Positions 32,872-47,134 of a stretch of 64,000 bases of DNA are shown in pieces (the stretch's first letter is position 1; each line of letters starts with the position of its first letter). Source of the DNA: Silene conica (lineage: Eukaryota > Streptophyta > Magnoliopsida > Caryophyllales > Caryophyllaceae); the NCBI GenBank assembly GCA_029255685.2, contig CM055319.2, positions 23,096,247 to 23,160,246 of the forward strand, written 5' to 3'. Both the position numbers and the translations under genes were made by a program. The notes under the pieces are model-generated. The model saw only the letters and a program-made list of their open reading frames with translations, did no database searches and was not told the origin of the DNA.

Positions 32872-35800
32872 TTCTCCCACTTGGCCCATTTAACAGAGAG
32901 GAACTTCATATACGAATCATAGCGACGAATTCTCTGGGACGAGAATTAATCTTCCATGTATTACGATATACTTAGTCTCTCACCACTAATACTTAACTTA
33001 ATGAATAAACCATATGTTTACTCTAGGTCAAAACATAATGATATTTTTCAATAAAATAAATAACCAAAGAACGTACGTATATAATGAAAAGAGAAAATAT
33101 CCAACTAAATGAAAGTTTCGAAAAACATAATATAAATGAATGTATCACATTATGGGACCAAGTCCCATGTTCACTACATGACCCTGGAAACCCTTAGGTG
33201 GCATGCCTTTAGTCAAGGGATCTGCAATCATCAATTCAGTGCTAATGTGTTCTATGATCACTTTCTTTTCCTGAACACGCTCTTTTATGGCCAAATACTT
33301 AATGTCGATGTGTTTACTTCGACTTCCACTTCTGTTATTCTTAGCCATAAATACCGCAGCTGAATTATCACAATACATTCGAATCGGCCTGCTAATAGAG
33401 TCAACAACTCTTAGCCCAGATATGAAACCTTTCAGCCAAACACCATGTGAGGTAGCCTCAAAACAAGAAACGAACTCGGCCTCCATAGTAGAGGTGGCTG
33501 TCAATGTCTGCTTAGTACTCCTCCATGATACAGCTCCGTTAGCTAGCATAAACACATATCCAGATGTGGATTTTCGTGAATCAATGCAACCAGCAAAGTC
33601 TGAGTCGGAATACCCCACCACTTCAAGACCATCAGTCCGTCTATACATAAGCATGTAATCTTTAGTACCCTGAAGGTATCTCAACACTTTCTTTGCAGCC
33701 TTCCAGTGATCGATGCCTGGGTTACTCTGATATCTGCCTAATACTCCAACAACATATGCAATGTCAGGTCTGGTACAGACTTGAGCATACATAATGCTAC
33801 CAACTGCTGAAGCATAAGGAACATTTTTCATTTGTTCTCTTTCCAAATCATTCCTTGGGCACTGGTCTAAACTGAATCGGTCACCTTTCACAATCGGTGC
33901 TACACTTGGTGAACAATCTTTCATTCTAAATCTTTAAAGCACTTTGTTGATATAGGCCTCCTGAGACAAGCCTAAAATGCCTCGGGATCTATCTCTATGG
34001 ATCTTAATGCCAATGACATAAGATGCCTCACCCATATCTTTCATATCAAAGTTATTTGAAAGAAATTGTTTCACCTCATATATCAACCCCTTATCATTGG
34101 TTGCTAGCAGAATATCATCCACATATAACACAAGGAAACAAATCTTACTCCCACTGACCTTAAGGTATATACATTGATCCATGATATTTTCTTCAAAACC
34201 GAATAAAGAAATTACTTCATGGAACTTCGTATACCATTGTCGGGAGGCTTGTTTCAAACCGTATATGGATTTATTTAGCTTACAAACCAAATGGTCACCG
34301 TCTTTAGAGGAGAATCCTTCAGGTTGTTTCATGTAAACCTCTTCCTCTAAATTCCCATTAAGAAATGCCGTTTTCACATCCATCTGATGTAGCTCGAAGT
34401 CAAAATGAGCTACTAATGTCATGACAACTCGAAGAGAATCTTTCTTAGACACAGGAGAGAATGTCTCTGTGTAGTCAATCCCTTCTCTTTGAGTGAACCC
34501 TTTAGCAATGAGTCTTGCCTTATGTCTCTCGATGTTGCCAAGTGAGTCCCTTTTAGTCTTAAAAACCCACTTACATCCAATGGTTTTTACACCATTGGGC
34601 AACTCGACGAGATCCCAAACTCGATTAGATGTCATAGAGTTCATCTCATCTTTCATAGAATCCATCCATAAGTTTGAATCTGTAGAACTTATGGCTTGTG
34701 AAAATGACATAGGATCATTATCAGCTCCAACACTGCAATCCGATTCTTGTAGATATACTTCATAGTCGTCAGGAATCGCCGATCTCCTCTCTCGAGTAGA
34801 TTTTCTTAATGGAATTTCTTCCTCATTATGATCTACTATATTTTGATCGACATTTTGTGGAATTTCTGTATTTGGTTGTTGAACCTCCGGTCGTACTTCA
34901 GGACCGTGATCAATAACCAACCTGTTACTCAAAACAGAGGGTGAAGCTTCATGTTGATCCTTTTCAGGTTCAACTCCTATAGTACTCCCACTGATCAAGT
35001 CATTCTCTAGAAATTTTGCATTTCTAGATTCCACAATTCTGGTACTATGAGACGGACAATAGAACCTATAACCTTTGGACTTTTCGGCATATCCAATGAA
35101 ATGCCCACTAATAGTCCTTGGGTCTAGTTTCTTTTCTTGTGGGTTGTAAATTCTCACCTCAGACGGACATCCCCAAACGCGTATATGTTGCAAACTCGGT
35201 TTCCAACCTTTGAATAACTCAAAAGGCGTCTTAGAGTCAGCCTTGGAAGGAACCCGATTTAATATATACGCAGCCGTCTTTAGCGCATCAACCCACAAAA
35301 ATGAAGGAAGTTTAATATTACTTCTCATACTACGCACCGTTTCAATTAATGTCCTATTCCTTCTTTCTGCTACACCATTCTGATCCGGAGAACCAGGCAT
35401 AGTGTATTGGGCAACAATCCCATGCTCTTGAAGAAATTTAGCAAAAGGACCAGATGCTTGTGCATCCTCAGTATATCTACCGTAGTACTCACCACCTCTA
35501 TCTGATCTCACAATCTTAATGTGTTTATCACACTGTTTCTCTACTTCAGCCTTAAAAATTTTAAAGGCATCTAAAGCTTCGTCTTTGGAACGAAGTAAGT
35601 AAAGACGCATATATCGTGAATAATCATCAATAAAGGTAATAAAGTATTTCGGATCGTTAGCGTTCATATCCGGGCAACATATATCCGTGTGTATGATCTC
35701 TAGTAGGTCAGAACTCCTCTTAGCACCTTTCTTAGATTTGTTAGTTTGCTTCCCCTTAATGCAACTAACACAAGTCTCAAAATCGGTAAAGTCTAAAGTA

Positions 35801-36484
35801 CTAAGTACCCCTTCCTTTACCAATCTCTTGACCCTCTCAATGGAGATGTGTCCCAATCTCCTGTGCCATAACATAGAGGACTCCTCATTTATAATACTTC
35901 TTTTTAAACCAACACTAACATGCATAGTATTTTGAGTGGTATCATTTTGTAAACAAAGACGATATAAATTATCAGACAAAATACCATTACCAATAACTTT
36001 AGAATTTCTGCAAATACTAAAACCAGAGTCCATAAAGTTAAAAGAATATCCGAAAGGTACAAGTCTAGAAACTGAAATCAAATTCCGAGCAAAATTCGGA
36101 ACATAAAAAGTCTTTTCCAAAATCAAAATAAAACCAGTACTTAAAATTAAATTGCATGTCCCCACGGCCTCAACGTGCGAGCCTATCTTGTTTCCTGAAT
36201 AGATGGCGCTCTCACTTGCCACTGGTTTCCGAAGGTTTGTCATACCCTGCAAGGTATTTGAAACATGGATTGTAGTACCAGAGTCAATCCACCAAGTATT
36301 ATGATTAACATTGACCATATTAGATTCATAACAAACAAACGCATGAAAATTACCTTTCTTTTTGGCCAAGCCTTAAACTTTATGCAGTCTTTCTTCATGT
36401 GTCCTTTTTTTTTACAGAAAAAACACGACGACTCCTTCTTAATAACTTGCTCAGCTGGAATCTTTCCCTTTCCTTTATCTTTAG

Positions 36485-39130
36485 TGTAACACCCCCATTT
36501 ATTTAAGAGCCTTTAGCAAGACATTCTCAAATAAATAGGACTGTTACCATCCCGGAATATCCGAGGTAGTGAATAACAAGGTAAACAAACCAAAGATATT
36601 TTATATAAATACTGATTAACTTTGAACTTGGTCTTACAACAATTATGAGTTCCAAACTTGATAAAATGAAAGTACAACTGACGATATCTAAATGTGATCT
36701 AACTCTAAGTAGGTCCATGCCATGTCTCTCTCCACGCCCAAGCTCCTAGTCCATCTGCCACGGCCCTGTAAAATCTACTCCCCATTCCGGATCATCGTAG
36801 GTGTACACGAATACACAGGGTCAACCGCGAGGTTGAGTAGAAAGATAATTAAGACAACAATATAAAATACTCCGCACCGATCCAACGCCAAATAAACTCC
36901 GCACCGATCACAAGACCCAATATACTCCACACCAAACACAGACCCTTTATCTCCGCACCAAACACAGACCCTTTATCTCCGCACCAAACACAGACCCTTT
37001 ATCTCCGCACCAAACACAGACCCTTTATCTCCGCACCAAACACAGACCCTTTATCTTCGCACCATATCGTATCACAGAATTTATATATCACAGTATACCA
37101 ATCATATAACAATATAGATGAACATGGTTAATATCAACCAATAACAGTTTACACATCTCATATAGGTAATATTCCCCTACCTCAACTTGCAGAACGACAA
37201 TTGAACAGCTGCCAGAATTATTCCACCACGAACTCAGTTCCTATAACCAGTACTTAATATCAACTTTTATCCAATCAAACAATACCACCACTACATACTT
37301 GATCATGTCCCTAGTAAGCTTACTTAAACAAATGGTGAAATATCCACATCAAGACATGCTCATACATACGATTACTACTTACTAAAGTTAACTTGCCATT
37401 TTTAGAGTTACTATTATTAGACTTACTATAAATAGCATAACTCAACCACAAATATTATTATGTCCCCACACATAGATAATTATTATAAATCACAACATAA
37501 TTTATCGTTAGTAACCATCCCGATAAATATTAACACATGATTAACCACATATAACACAATTAGCGTCCACAACCAAGTCTTAGCAATAACAATAACATCA
37601 CTAATAATAATAAGGATAACAATACTAACAATAATAACAATAATAATACTAACATTAACAATTTCAACAATAACAACAACAAAATAAATAAGTAAAAGTC
37701 ATTTTGTATCCATATGTTTCTATATATTAAAGACAACAATATTATCATCCCACCATTCTAATACTAATAAACAATTATACTAGCATGATTAGTAGTAACA
37801 ACATATATTAGCAACCCTAAAGAGATTCACGCATCAACGGAAAACCAAAAACAACCCAGCAGCCCCTTCCTCCGACAACCGTACTATAGACCACGACCCC
37901 AAACTAACGCTGCCCCTACACCCGCTGCAGCCCCTGACTCCTTCCAGTGGCACCACCAGGCTCACCACCGAGCCGCGTTGGTTCTAGGGAATGGCCCAGT
38001 GGCTGACGACCGCCACTACTACCACCATCAACTGCATAAAAAGACCACACGAAAAACAACTCTATTCTGTTTAATTCCCATCAGCCCCTGAACAAAACCC
38101 AGAAAAGGACGACAAACACCACTAAGAATGGCCGTGACAACCACCACAATAACCCCTGACTACCACCCAACGACTCACCTTGACACCAACATAAACTGCA
38201 GACAGGAACTCCATCGAATTGATACATAAACCTCACGCAGACATACTCTGTTCTTAAAACAATTAACTACAGATTCTAACACCCTGATAAACACCCACTA
38301 ACGACGGTCACCAGCGGCCATCGACGACACAACTAGGGCTCAAACACCAACTACTAACGTCATACACTAACTCTATGCACAAAATCATAATCACAACAAC
38401 TTAAAACAATCAGAATTCGTGAAGCAAATCAGAAGTGCGGAACTGTTAAAATACGAGGTGTGGTGTGCTTACCAATTTCACGGCCAAAACGAACCACCCT
38501 AGGCTATAACACGACCACCGTGACTGACACCCTCTTGTTCTCTACTGTGGCGGCTGGGTTTGTGTGCAAACAGATCTCAATTTCATTTAGGTTTAGGGTA
38601 GGTATGGATGGTCTAAATAAGGCGGCAGAGAACAGTGGCCTGTTGTGTTTACTAAAACCGTATATGGGCTGTAGCTTTGCACGCAAAACGAGGCCCATGG
38701 CCATGCTACCACAGGTCCTGGGTTCGAGCCATGCTAACACCACATTACTATTATTATCATTTGATGGCTAGGTTCCCAATTCGAATCCCACCGTAGTCAA
38801 AAACGCTTAACATTAAACGAGTACACACTAGATTATAAAACGAACAATTATAAATAATTATACCGTCTACCCATAATTATTATACTTCATAATAATAATA
38901 ATACGGGTTCGCACAAGATCACTTATTTGGTTTACAACTATCGAGTATCAACGCTCAAATACGACTAACACGTCATTATAAAATAGATAATATAATGACG
39001 TATTACACCAATAACATATAAATATAAAATACACATTCCTCTTTCAATTATCGAGCATAAACGTTCAAATATTATCAACACCATAATACCCATACTTATT
39101 AATTACCGATAAAAAATACAGGGTATTACA
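36485..39130 (-). repeat. 3' LTR of the LARD-like element
   Basis: 2646 bp, reading TGTAATACCC ... GTGTTACA on the - strand. It contains a five-copy 25-bp minisatellite at about 36945-37063, an AAT/AAC-rich stretch at about 37575-37690 and a C-rich block at 37850-38350. No reading frame in it looks like a gene. Confidence 0.92.
36945..37063. repeat. 25-bp minisatellite in the LTR
   Basis: The unit CACCAAACACAGACCCTTTA plus TCTCCG is present about five times in tandem, the last copy slightly diverged. The same array stands at about 43120-43238 in the partner LTR. It is in the LTR, not a CRISPR array, because there are no spacers. Confidence 0.9.
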
Positions 39131-42100
39131 GTCTTCCCCCCTTAAAATGAACTTCGTCCCGAAGTTCACATTCCGTAGCCGACAAACGTTTACTAGGAAC
39201 ATAGCGAAATCAAAGTGTGACACCCATCACATCGAAACTGATCAAAATACTTTAAACATGAAATAAAACACGAAAGGTTACATTCTACCTCCGTTTAAAG
39301 AAAACTTTGTCCCCAAAGTTTAGCGTATACCAAATTAAAGGATACTTCACGAAACACAGTAAAAGCATAACATAAGTAATCAGCATAAGTAATCAAGTTA
39401 TTAGGTACATTCAAACAAGCACGACCACCAATTAGCATGTCTTAAATACCAGCCACATCATAAAACAAAAAGATTTTACAATCTCACCTTCCTTAAAACA
39501 CGGTTACGTCCCCGTAACCTCATTACACAAATCCTAACTCACAGCTCCGTCTTACTCATTACGTTATCTCATACCATCTTACTTCAAGTAACCAAATATC
39601 GCACTCATCGTCGAATCTAAGACCAAAGACAAGGGGTGAGTGAACTGGCGGATAAACCGCTAAACAATACCTCTATCTCATATCGATTCCAAACCAAATA
39701 ATATAACTCAAAAACCTTGGTCACTCAGGACCGTAAATATAACTCGGCACGCGTGCCCCATAACTCATTGCTAGTAACCAATCTCAATTCAATATCGTTA
39801 TTGTCAAAGGTTCAAAGAACCGTGCTCAACACTTAGAGTAAAACTCTAAGCTACTCACCCTCGAGTCGAGGTCACAGAAATCGACAAATCAAACAGAATA
39901 CCACTTAACAAACTTACTGTCAAAATAATCAACTTAAGCTTATCAACAAAAGTCAACATATCAATACTTCTCAGACCACTAACTTAGGAAAATACTAGCT
40001 CACTTGACAAAAATATCATGGTTCAAGCTCTAGTGCTAATAACAATGGATTTTCACTCTTCGAAGGACAGTAATAAAGGCACTCTTGTTCCCAACTAAAC
40101 AATTCAATATTGTCTTTATACTTCAAATCAGTCAATTACACAGAACAACCCATCTCAAAATTAAACCCATCTCCAAAACAAAAGATTAAACTTAATAATA
40201 TAAAATGTGAATCAATTACTAACAACGCAACAGAGATAAAATTAGCACATAAAAACGTCATAAATAAATAACAGGTAACAAGTACTTCATACAACCTCGA
40301 ACAATAATATTAATAACAGGATCGGTAAAATCGTGTTACGCCGTAAAACAAAAATCAGGGTAGCTAACATTTACATATCTCTGAAAATGTAACACAAAAT
40401 TATTATACTTATTACAATGTAGACAATCAAGAAGTTCATAGTTCACACTTGACCAGTTAAAGTGTCTCATGCTCATATTCATATTATAGAAGCAAAATTA
40501 ATTAACATAATTAAACATGGAATCATTGACATAGTTCACAAGAGGTACACCAATTGTAGACTCACAGGACCGTTTAACATTCCCAGATATCAATAAGTTA
40601 ACAAAATCACTTAGGTATAACTCAACTTATATCATCTATCACGAGACAAATATAATACAAGTCTTGTAAAATAAGAGTTCATATAACGCGCAACAAATAA
40701 GCATCCGGGCAGGCTTTCATCAACACGTAAGTACATAATTTGTCATATATCAAACAATTACTACAATTATTAAAAGAGCAAGCGTCATCATGGTTATTCA
40801 TCATCTTGAAATACAAATTAAAACTTTTGAAACCTTTGGAAAAACTTTTGAAACGCTGAAATGGTAGTTTGTGATAATTATAACCACAAGCAAAGGGCTA
40901 TTTTTCAACTACAGATCGGACTCGAAAATGCACAGAGACATTCTGACTCCCCTTTACTAAAACGTTGTTCTCACAAATTGTAGCTCACGGATCATGAAAT
41001 TTAACGATAAGGTAAACGAATGCACAACACTAAATCACATGCCAAACTAACTAATAACTCAATACATCGTGATCAGATTTCGAACATGGTAATATGCAAT
41101 TCATTTTATAGCGCAACAGTATACATGACAGAGTCATTGGCTATTACATCAGGAAACTAGACAAAGATGTACCTTTAATATACGAAAGAATAGCAACAAG
41201 GTTCACGTTGTTCAAAATAACCAACATTAATTATAACAATACAATTGCTATATAACTTTTACTCATGACATCATGCTAATTATCTTACTAGTTAAATTAC
41301 ATTCTACCACTTGTCAAGACTCCTCTCTGATGAACATGATTTAACATCACATAGGAACATCACATAATTATTTTGAGGTCATACCATAGAAAGTAGGAAC
41401 GTCCGTATAATTGAAACTATTTTATATAAAACCCAATGAAATAAGCAAGGTTACATTACCACGTAGTAAGGTCCATATTCTTATCATATGACTATTGTTC
41501 ATGTTACTAAAGCCATAACAAGGTGTGACGTGGTTCATCACATAATTCACAATTGATTGAACTTTTATATAAAACTTATCTGACCCATAATTTCACCAAT
41601 AAGCATGCTGCAGCACTTGTAAACAAATCACAATTAAATAACGACTCGTTAAGATCGACACGGTTTATCATACATAAAATTTTCATACTCATATAAAGGA
41701 CACACTTTAGATGGCATATTTTGCAAGCGGGTAACATTTTGAAAACTTATCAAAATTTTAGTTCTTTTACAACTTCACATTCGACTACGAAGCTCAACCA
41801 TTTTTCTTCCATAACACGTTGACATATTATTGATGCATAAACACTACCATATTAACATGTATTCAACACTCAAACTGTGACTGTCATCTGGAACACGTTA
41901 AGATTTCTAAACTGGGAGTAGAACCAACTAATTACTCAAAATTTATACATTGCATGTATATACCATCGTATCACATATTTTTATATGAGGCAACACACTC
42001 CGCATATCACTAGACATGAATTACTATAACATTTAAATCTGATAGGTCATATCCAAATACCAAGTAATATATTGCAAAAGTTACGTTAGTCATTTAATAA

Positions 42101-42659
42101 CCAGATACACTATAGACAATTCGAGACATCAAAAACACATGATCATATCACTCTAATTCAGTATACAATAAATATACACCCATTCCTGAAAATTTCGATT
42201 CAATCATATATATCCATCAGCGTTTCAATATCAGTCGCATTCTTCTCATGCATATCATCCTACTAACCAAGCTTATATTTCAAACTCGTATTTCAATTTC
42301 CATGTCCTCAATACTTAAAGTAATACATTTCTCAATCACTTTCCGATATCAAACTCATAGAATACAATGCATCATTAATCATGTACACATCATTACTTAC
42401 CTCATTCCGCCCCTGCAAAAATTGTTAGCACAAGATAACTAGGTCGCTATATAATCTACCCCACTCTTCAATTACTCTCATTGGGTTCCCGAGACAGAAC
42501 AGAAGGGCCCAGGTCTGGTTTGAGGGGGCCCCTAACTCATCCCGTTCCTTTTTGGGGCTCCTATCAGTCTCATCTCGGGGTTCATTTTATTAGACTCTTC
42601 CTACATTCGTTATTATTCATTTGGTTTAGGCCTGAGGATCGTTCGCTCTGATACCACTT
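39131..42659 (-). other. Non-coding interior of the LARD-like element
   Basis: 3.5 kb of AT-rich DNA (on the + strand a high A content) with no gag, protease, integrase or polymerase motif that I can find in any frame. The only notable signals are the polypurine tract at the left end and the tRNA-Met primer site at the right end. Confidence 0.8.
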
Positions 42660-45305
42660 TGTAACACCCCCATTTATTTAAGAGCCTTTAGCAAGACATT
42701 CTCAAATAAATAGGACTGTTACCATCCCGGAATATCCGAGGTAGTGAATAACAAGGTAAACAAACCAAAGATATTTTATATAAATACTGATTAACTTTGA
42801 ACTTGGTCTTACAACAATTATGAGTTCCAAACTTGATAAAATGAAAGTACAACTGACGATATCTAAATGTGATCTAACTCTAAGTAGGTCCATGCCATGT
42901 CTCTCTCCACGCCCAAGCTCCTAGTCCATCTGCCACGGCCCTGTAAAATCTACTCCCCATTCCGGATCATCGTAGGTGTACACGAATACACAGGGTCAAC
43001 CGCGAGGTTGAGTAGAAAGATAATTAAGACAACAATATAAAATACTCCGCACCGATCCAACGCCAAATAAACTCCGCACCGATCACAAGACCCAATATAC
43101 TCCACACCAAACACAGACCCTTTATCTCCGCACCAAACACAGACCCTTTATCTCCGCACCAAACACAGACCCTTTATCTCCGCACCAAACACAGACCCTT
43201 TATCTCCGCACCAAACACAGACCCTTTATCTTCGCACCATATCGTATCACAAAATTTATATATCACAGTATACCAATCATATAACAATATAGATGAACAT
43301 GGTTAATATCAACCAATAACAGTTTACACATCTCATATAGGTAATATTCCCCTACCTCAACTTGCAGAACGACAATTGAACAGCTGCCAGAATTATTCCA
43401 CCACGAACTCAGTTCCTATAACCAGTACTTAATATCAACTTCTATCCAATCAAACAATACCACCACTACATACTTGATCATGTCCCTAGTAAGCTTACTT
43501 AAACAAATGGTGAAATATCCACATCAAGACATGCTCATACATACGATTACTACTTACTAAAGTTAACTTGCCATTTTTAGAGTTACTATTATTAGACTTA
43601 CTATAAATAGCATAACTCAACCACAAATATTATTATGTCCCCACACATAGATAATTATTATAAATCACAACATAATTTATCGTTAGTAACCATCCCGATA
43701 AATATTAACACATGATTAACCACATATAACACAATTAGCGTCCACAACCAAGTCTTAGCAATAACAATAACATCACTAATAATAATAAGGATAACAATAC
43801 TAACAATAATAACAATAATAATACTAACATTAACAATTTCAACAATAACAACAACAAAATAAATAAGTAAAAGTCATTTTGTATCCATATGTTTCTATAT
43901 ATTAAAGACAACAATATTATCATCCCACCATTCTAATACTAATAAACAATTATACTAGCATGATTAGTAGTAACAACATATATTAGCAACCCTAAAGAGA
44001 TTCACGCATCAACGGAAAACCAAAAACAACCCAGCAGCCCCTTCCTCCGACAACCGTACTATAGACCACGACCCCAAACTAACGCTGCCCCTACACCCGC
44101 TGCAGCCCCTGACTCCTTCCAGTGGCACCACCAGGCTCACCACCGAGCCGCGTTGGTTCTAGGGAATGGCCCAGTGGCTGACGACCGCCACTACTACCAC
44201 CATCAACTGCATAAAAAGACCACACGAAAAACAACTCTATTCTGTTTAATTCCCATCAGCCCCTGAACAAAACCCAGAAAAGGACGACAAACACCACTAA
44301 GAATGGCCGTGACAACCACCACAATAACCCCTGACTACCACCCAACGACTCACCTTGACACCAACATAAACTGCAGACAGGAACTCCATCGAATTGATAC
44401 ATAAACCTCACGCAGACATACTCTGTTCTTAAAACAATTAACTACAGATTCTAACACCCTGATAAACACCCACTAACGACGGTCACCAGCGGCCATCGAC
44501 GACACAACTAGGGCTCAAACACCAACTACTAACGTCATACACTAACTCTATGCACAAAATCATAATCACAACAACTTAAAACAATCAGAATTCGTGAAGC
44601 AAATCAGAAGTGCGGAACTGTTAAAATACGAGGTGTGGTGTGCTTACCAATTTCACGGCCAAAACGAACCACCCTAGGCTATAACACGACCACCGTGACT
44701 GACACCCTCTTGTTCTCTACTGTGGCGGCTGGGTTTGTGTGCAAACAGATCTCAATTTCATTTAGGTTTAGGGTAGGTATGGATGGTCTAAATAAGGCGG
44801 CAGAGAACAGTGGCCTGTTGTGTTTACTAAAACCGTATATGGGCTGTAGCTTTGCACGCAAAACGAGGCCCATGGCCATGCTACCACAGGTCCTGGGTTC
44901 GAGCCATGCTAACACCACATTACTATTATTATCATTTGATGGCTAGGTTCCCAATTCGAATCCCACCGTAGTCAAAAACGCTTAACATTAAACGAGTACA
45001 CACTAGATTATAAAACGAACAATTATAAATAATTATACCGTCTACCCATAATTATTATACTTCATAATAATAATAATACGGGTTCGCACAAGATCACTTA
45101 TTTGGTTTACAACTATCGAGTATCAACGCTCAAATACGACTAACACGTCATTATAAAATAGATAATATAATGACGTATTACACCAATAACATATAAATAT
45201 AAAATACACATTCCTCTTTCAATTATCGAGCATAAACGTTCAAATATTATCAACACCATAATACCCATACTTATTAATTACCGATAAAAAATACAGGGTA
45301 TTACA
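42660..45305 (-). repeat. 5' LTR of the LARD-like element
   Basis: 2646 bp, essentially identical to 36485-39130 and carrying the same minisatellite. Its transcription start should lie within it, on the - strand. Confidence 0.92.
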
Positions 45306-47134
45306 TTTAGGGTGAGCCTTATACTTCGTACTGGATGATGCTTTATCAGTAGAAGTAGTTAAATTCACCTTTTCACCTTCCTCCAATGATAACCTCCCCT
45401 CCTCTTGAACACACATGGTCAATAATTCATTGAGAGACCATTTATCCTTATGTGTATTGTAAGAGATCTTAAATGGGGCATATTGAGTTGGGAGAGAACA
45501 TAAGATGAAATGCACTAAGAAAGTGTCAGACATAGTAACTTCCAATTCCTTAAGTTGGGCTGCAGTATCCCTCATGCGCATGATAAAATCACGCACTCCT
45601 TTAGTGGCATTAAGTTTCAAAGATGTGAACTGCATTATTAAGGTGCTTGTCAAAGCCTTATCAGAAGTTTCGAACTGCTCATCTATAGCCTTAAGCAGGT
45701 CCCGTACTTTAGTATGCTTGTCGACTGAACCTCGGATACTAGCACACAGTTTAGTCTTAATGAACAACGTGCAAAGATAGTTGGATTTCACCCACTTTTC
45801 ACGAAGGTCTACTTGATCTGGTGTGCTTTTTTCAGTTATTTCAGCCGGTTCATCATTCTGAATAGCATAATCAAAACGCAAGAACCCTAAATGTAGCAGA
45901 ACTCTTTCTTTCCACACCTTAAAATTGTCACCAGTTAATTCAGGAACGTCAATTTTGACATCAAAAGAACCTTCAGGTAAACTTGCTGCAAATTTAAATA
46001 TACACACTAAGTAACAAAAATTGAGACTTAGCTTTATCACAACTTACCAATGTAAATTATGCTCATATGAACCTAGTGACATAAACTTGCTTGTGGGCTA
46101 AAGTCTACTCAAATTAGATGCATACAAATTGAACTTTATGATGAAACTATTAAATCATATTCATTTCTTAACTCCTGTGGGTAGATTAAGAAACATAATT
46201 TAATATAACACCCTAATTAATTTATACAAATACAATAAGATTCATGTGGGTAAGTCTAATCATATTACGTATAATTAATTACAATTAAATGTCTAATTTC
46301 CACATGTGATTTCGAATAAAATTTTGATCAATTAAAGATGCTGTGACTACTCTCTAATTAATAAATTTAAAATCACTTGACATTTAAAAAACATTAACAT
46401 TAATATATACACTTGACTTTATGTATATACGAAAACAATAATATAAAAACTTAGCATGTGAATAACGAGGTTTAACTCATCTTAAGGACTACTATCTTAC
46501 CATATACTAGTAGTACTTTGTTATTAATAAACAATAGTAGTCACATGCAAACATCAAAAGCTAAAGAAAGAGGCGTAAACTTTAACATGACTATTCCCAT
46601 TACTAAAATAATCATATGAGCAAAAGACCTCTAGAAAGAGACAAAAGATTATACAAATAATATACCAATATACCATGATTATATCTCATTACTCTAACTT
46701 TGCTGTGAAAACAAATAAAAAATAAAGAAAAGGACATCAACTCCATGTCCCACCATACTTTAATATGTGAGAAAACTTACGTCCTTTTCAAAGGCATCAA
46801 ATATTATAATAATGGTACAAAACAAATTCATCTTCAACCTTTGACTCTCCAACACAAGAAACCCAGAAAAACAAAATAAAAACAAACAGTGAACAAGCCT
46901 CGAAAACCAGACGCATAACCAAAGCCGGGAGGAAAAAACGGAATGTCAGATCTCAAAGGCTTAAAAAGAAATTAAATTAACCCATTGATTTCCAGATTTT
47001 CCAACACACGGAATTAAACAAACATCCGAAAAACGACAGAGAAAAGCGAGACAACGGATCGATTACAACAAGGATGAAAACTGAAGTCGGAAAACAACAA
47101 GCAAGACAGAGGCCATTAAGGCTCTGATACCAAA

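Larger units (their letters stand above)
36485..45305 (-). mobile_element. LARD-like non-autonomous LTR element (Tekay/Del-type ends)
   Basis: An 8.8 kb element inserted in the Copia gag-pol region, flanked by the 5-bp duplication TTTAG (36480-36484 and 45306-45310). The two LTRs are both 2646 bp and I noticed only about two differences, so the insertion is very recent and younger than its host. On the - strand the 5' LTR is 42660-45305. The primer-binding site TGGTATCAGAGC (initiator tRNA-Met, 42645-42656) follows it. The 3' LTR at 36485-39130 is preceded by a polypurine tract AAGGGGGGAAGAC with an adjoining GAACTTCGGGACGAAGTTC palindrome, as in Tekay/Del chromoviruses (Ty3/gypsy). The internal 3.5 kb (39131-42659) has no gag or pol and no open frame above about 65 codons. 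It would need proteins from an autonomous relative. Confidence 0.88.

Noticed and set aside
33287-33658. 123-codon + strand frame
   Set aside because: Antisense of the Copia RNase H region.
36945-37063. Regular repeats resembling a CRISPR array
   Set aside because: Units are directly adjacent with no unique spacers, in a plant LTR; it is a minisatellite.
37560-37748. Leucine-rich 62-codon frame on the - strand, seen again near 43.7 kb
   Set aside because: It comes from an AAT/AAC simple repeat within the LTR; the composition is that of the repeat.
38460-38771. 103-codon frame present identically twice (also 44635-44946)
   Set aside because: Doubled because it lies in both LTRs of the same element; no domain and no conservation signal beyond LTR identity.
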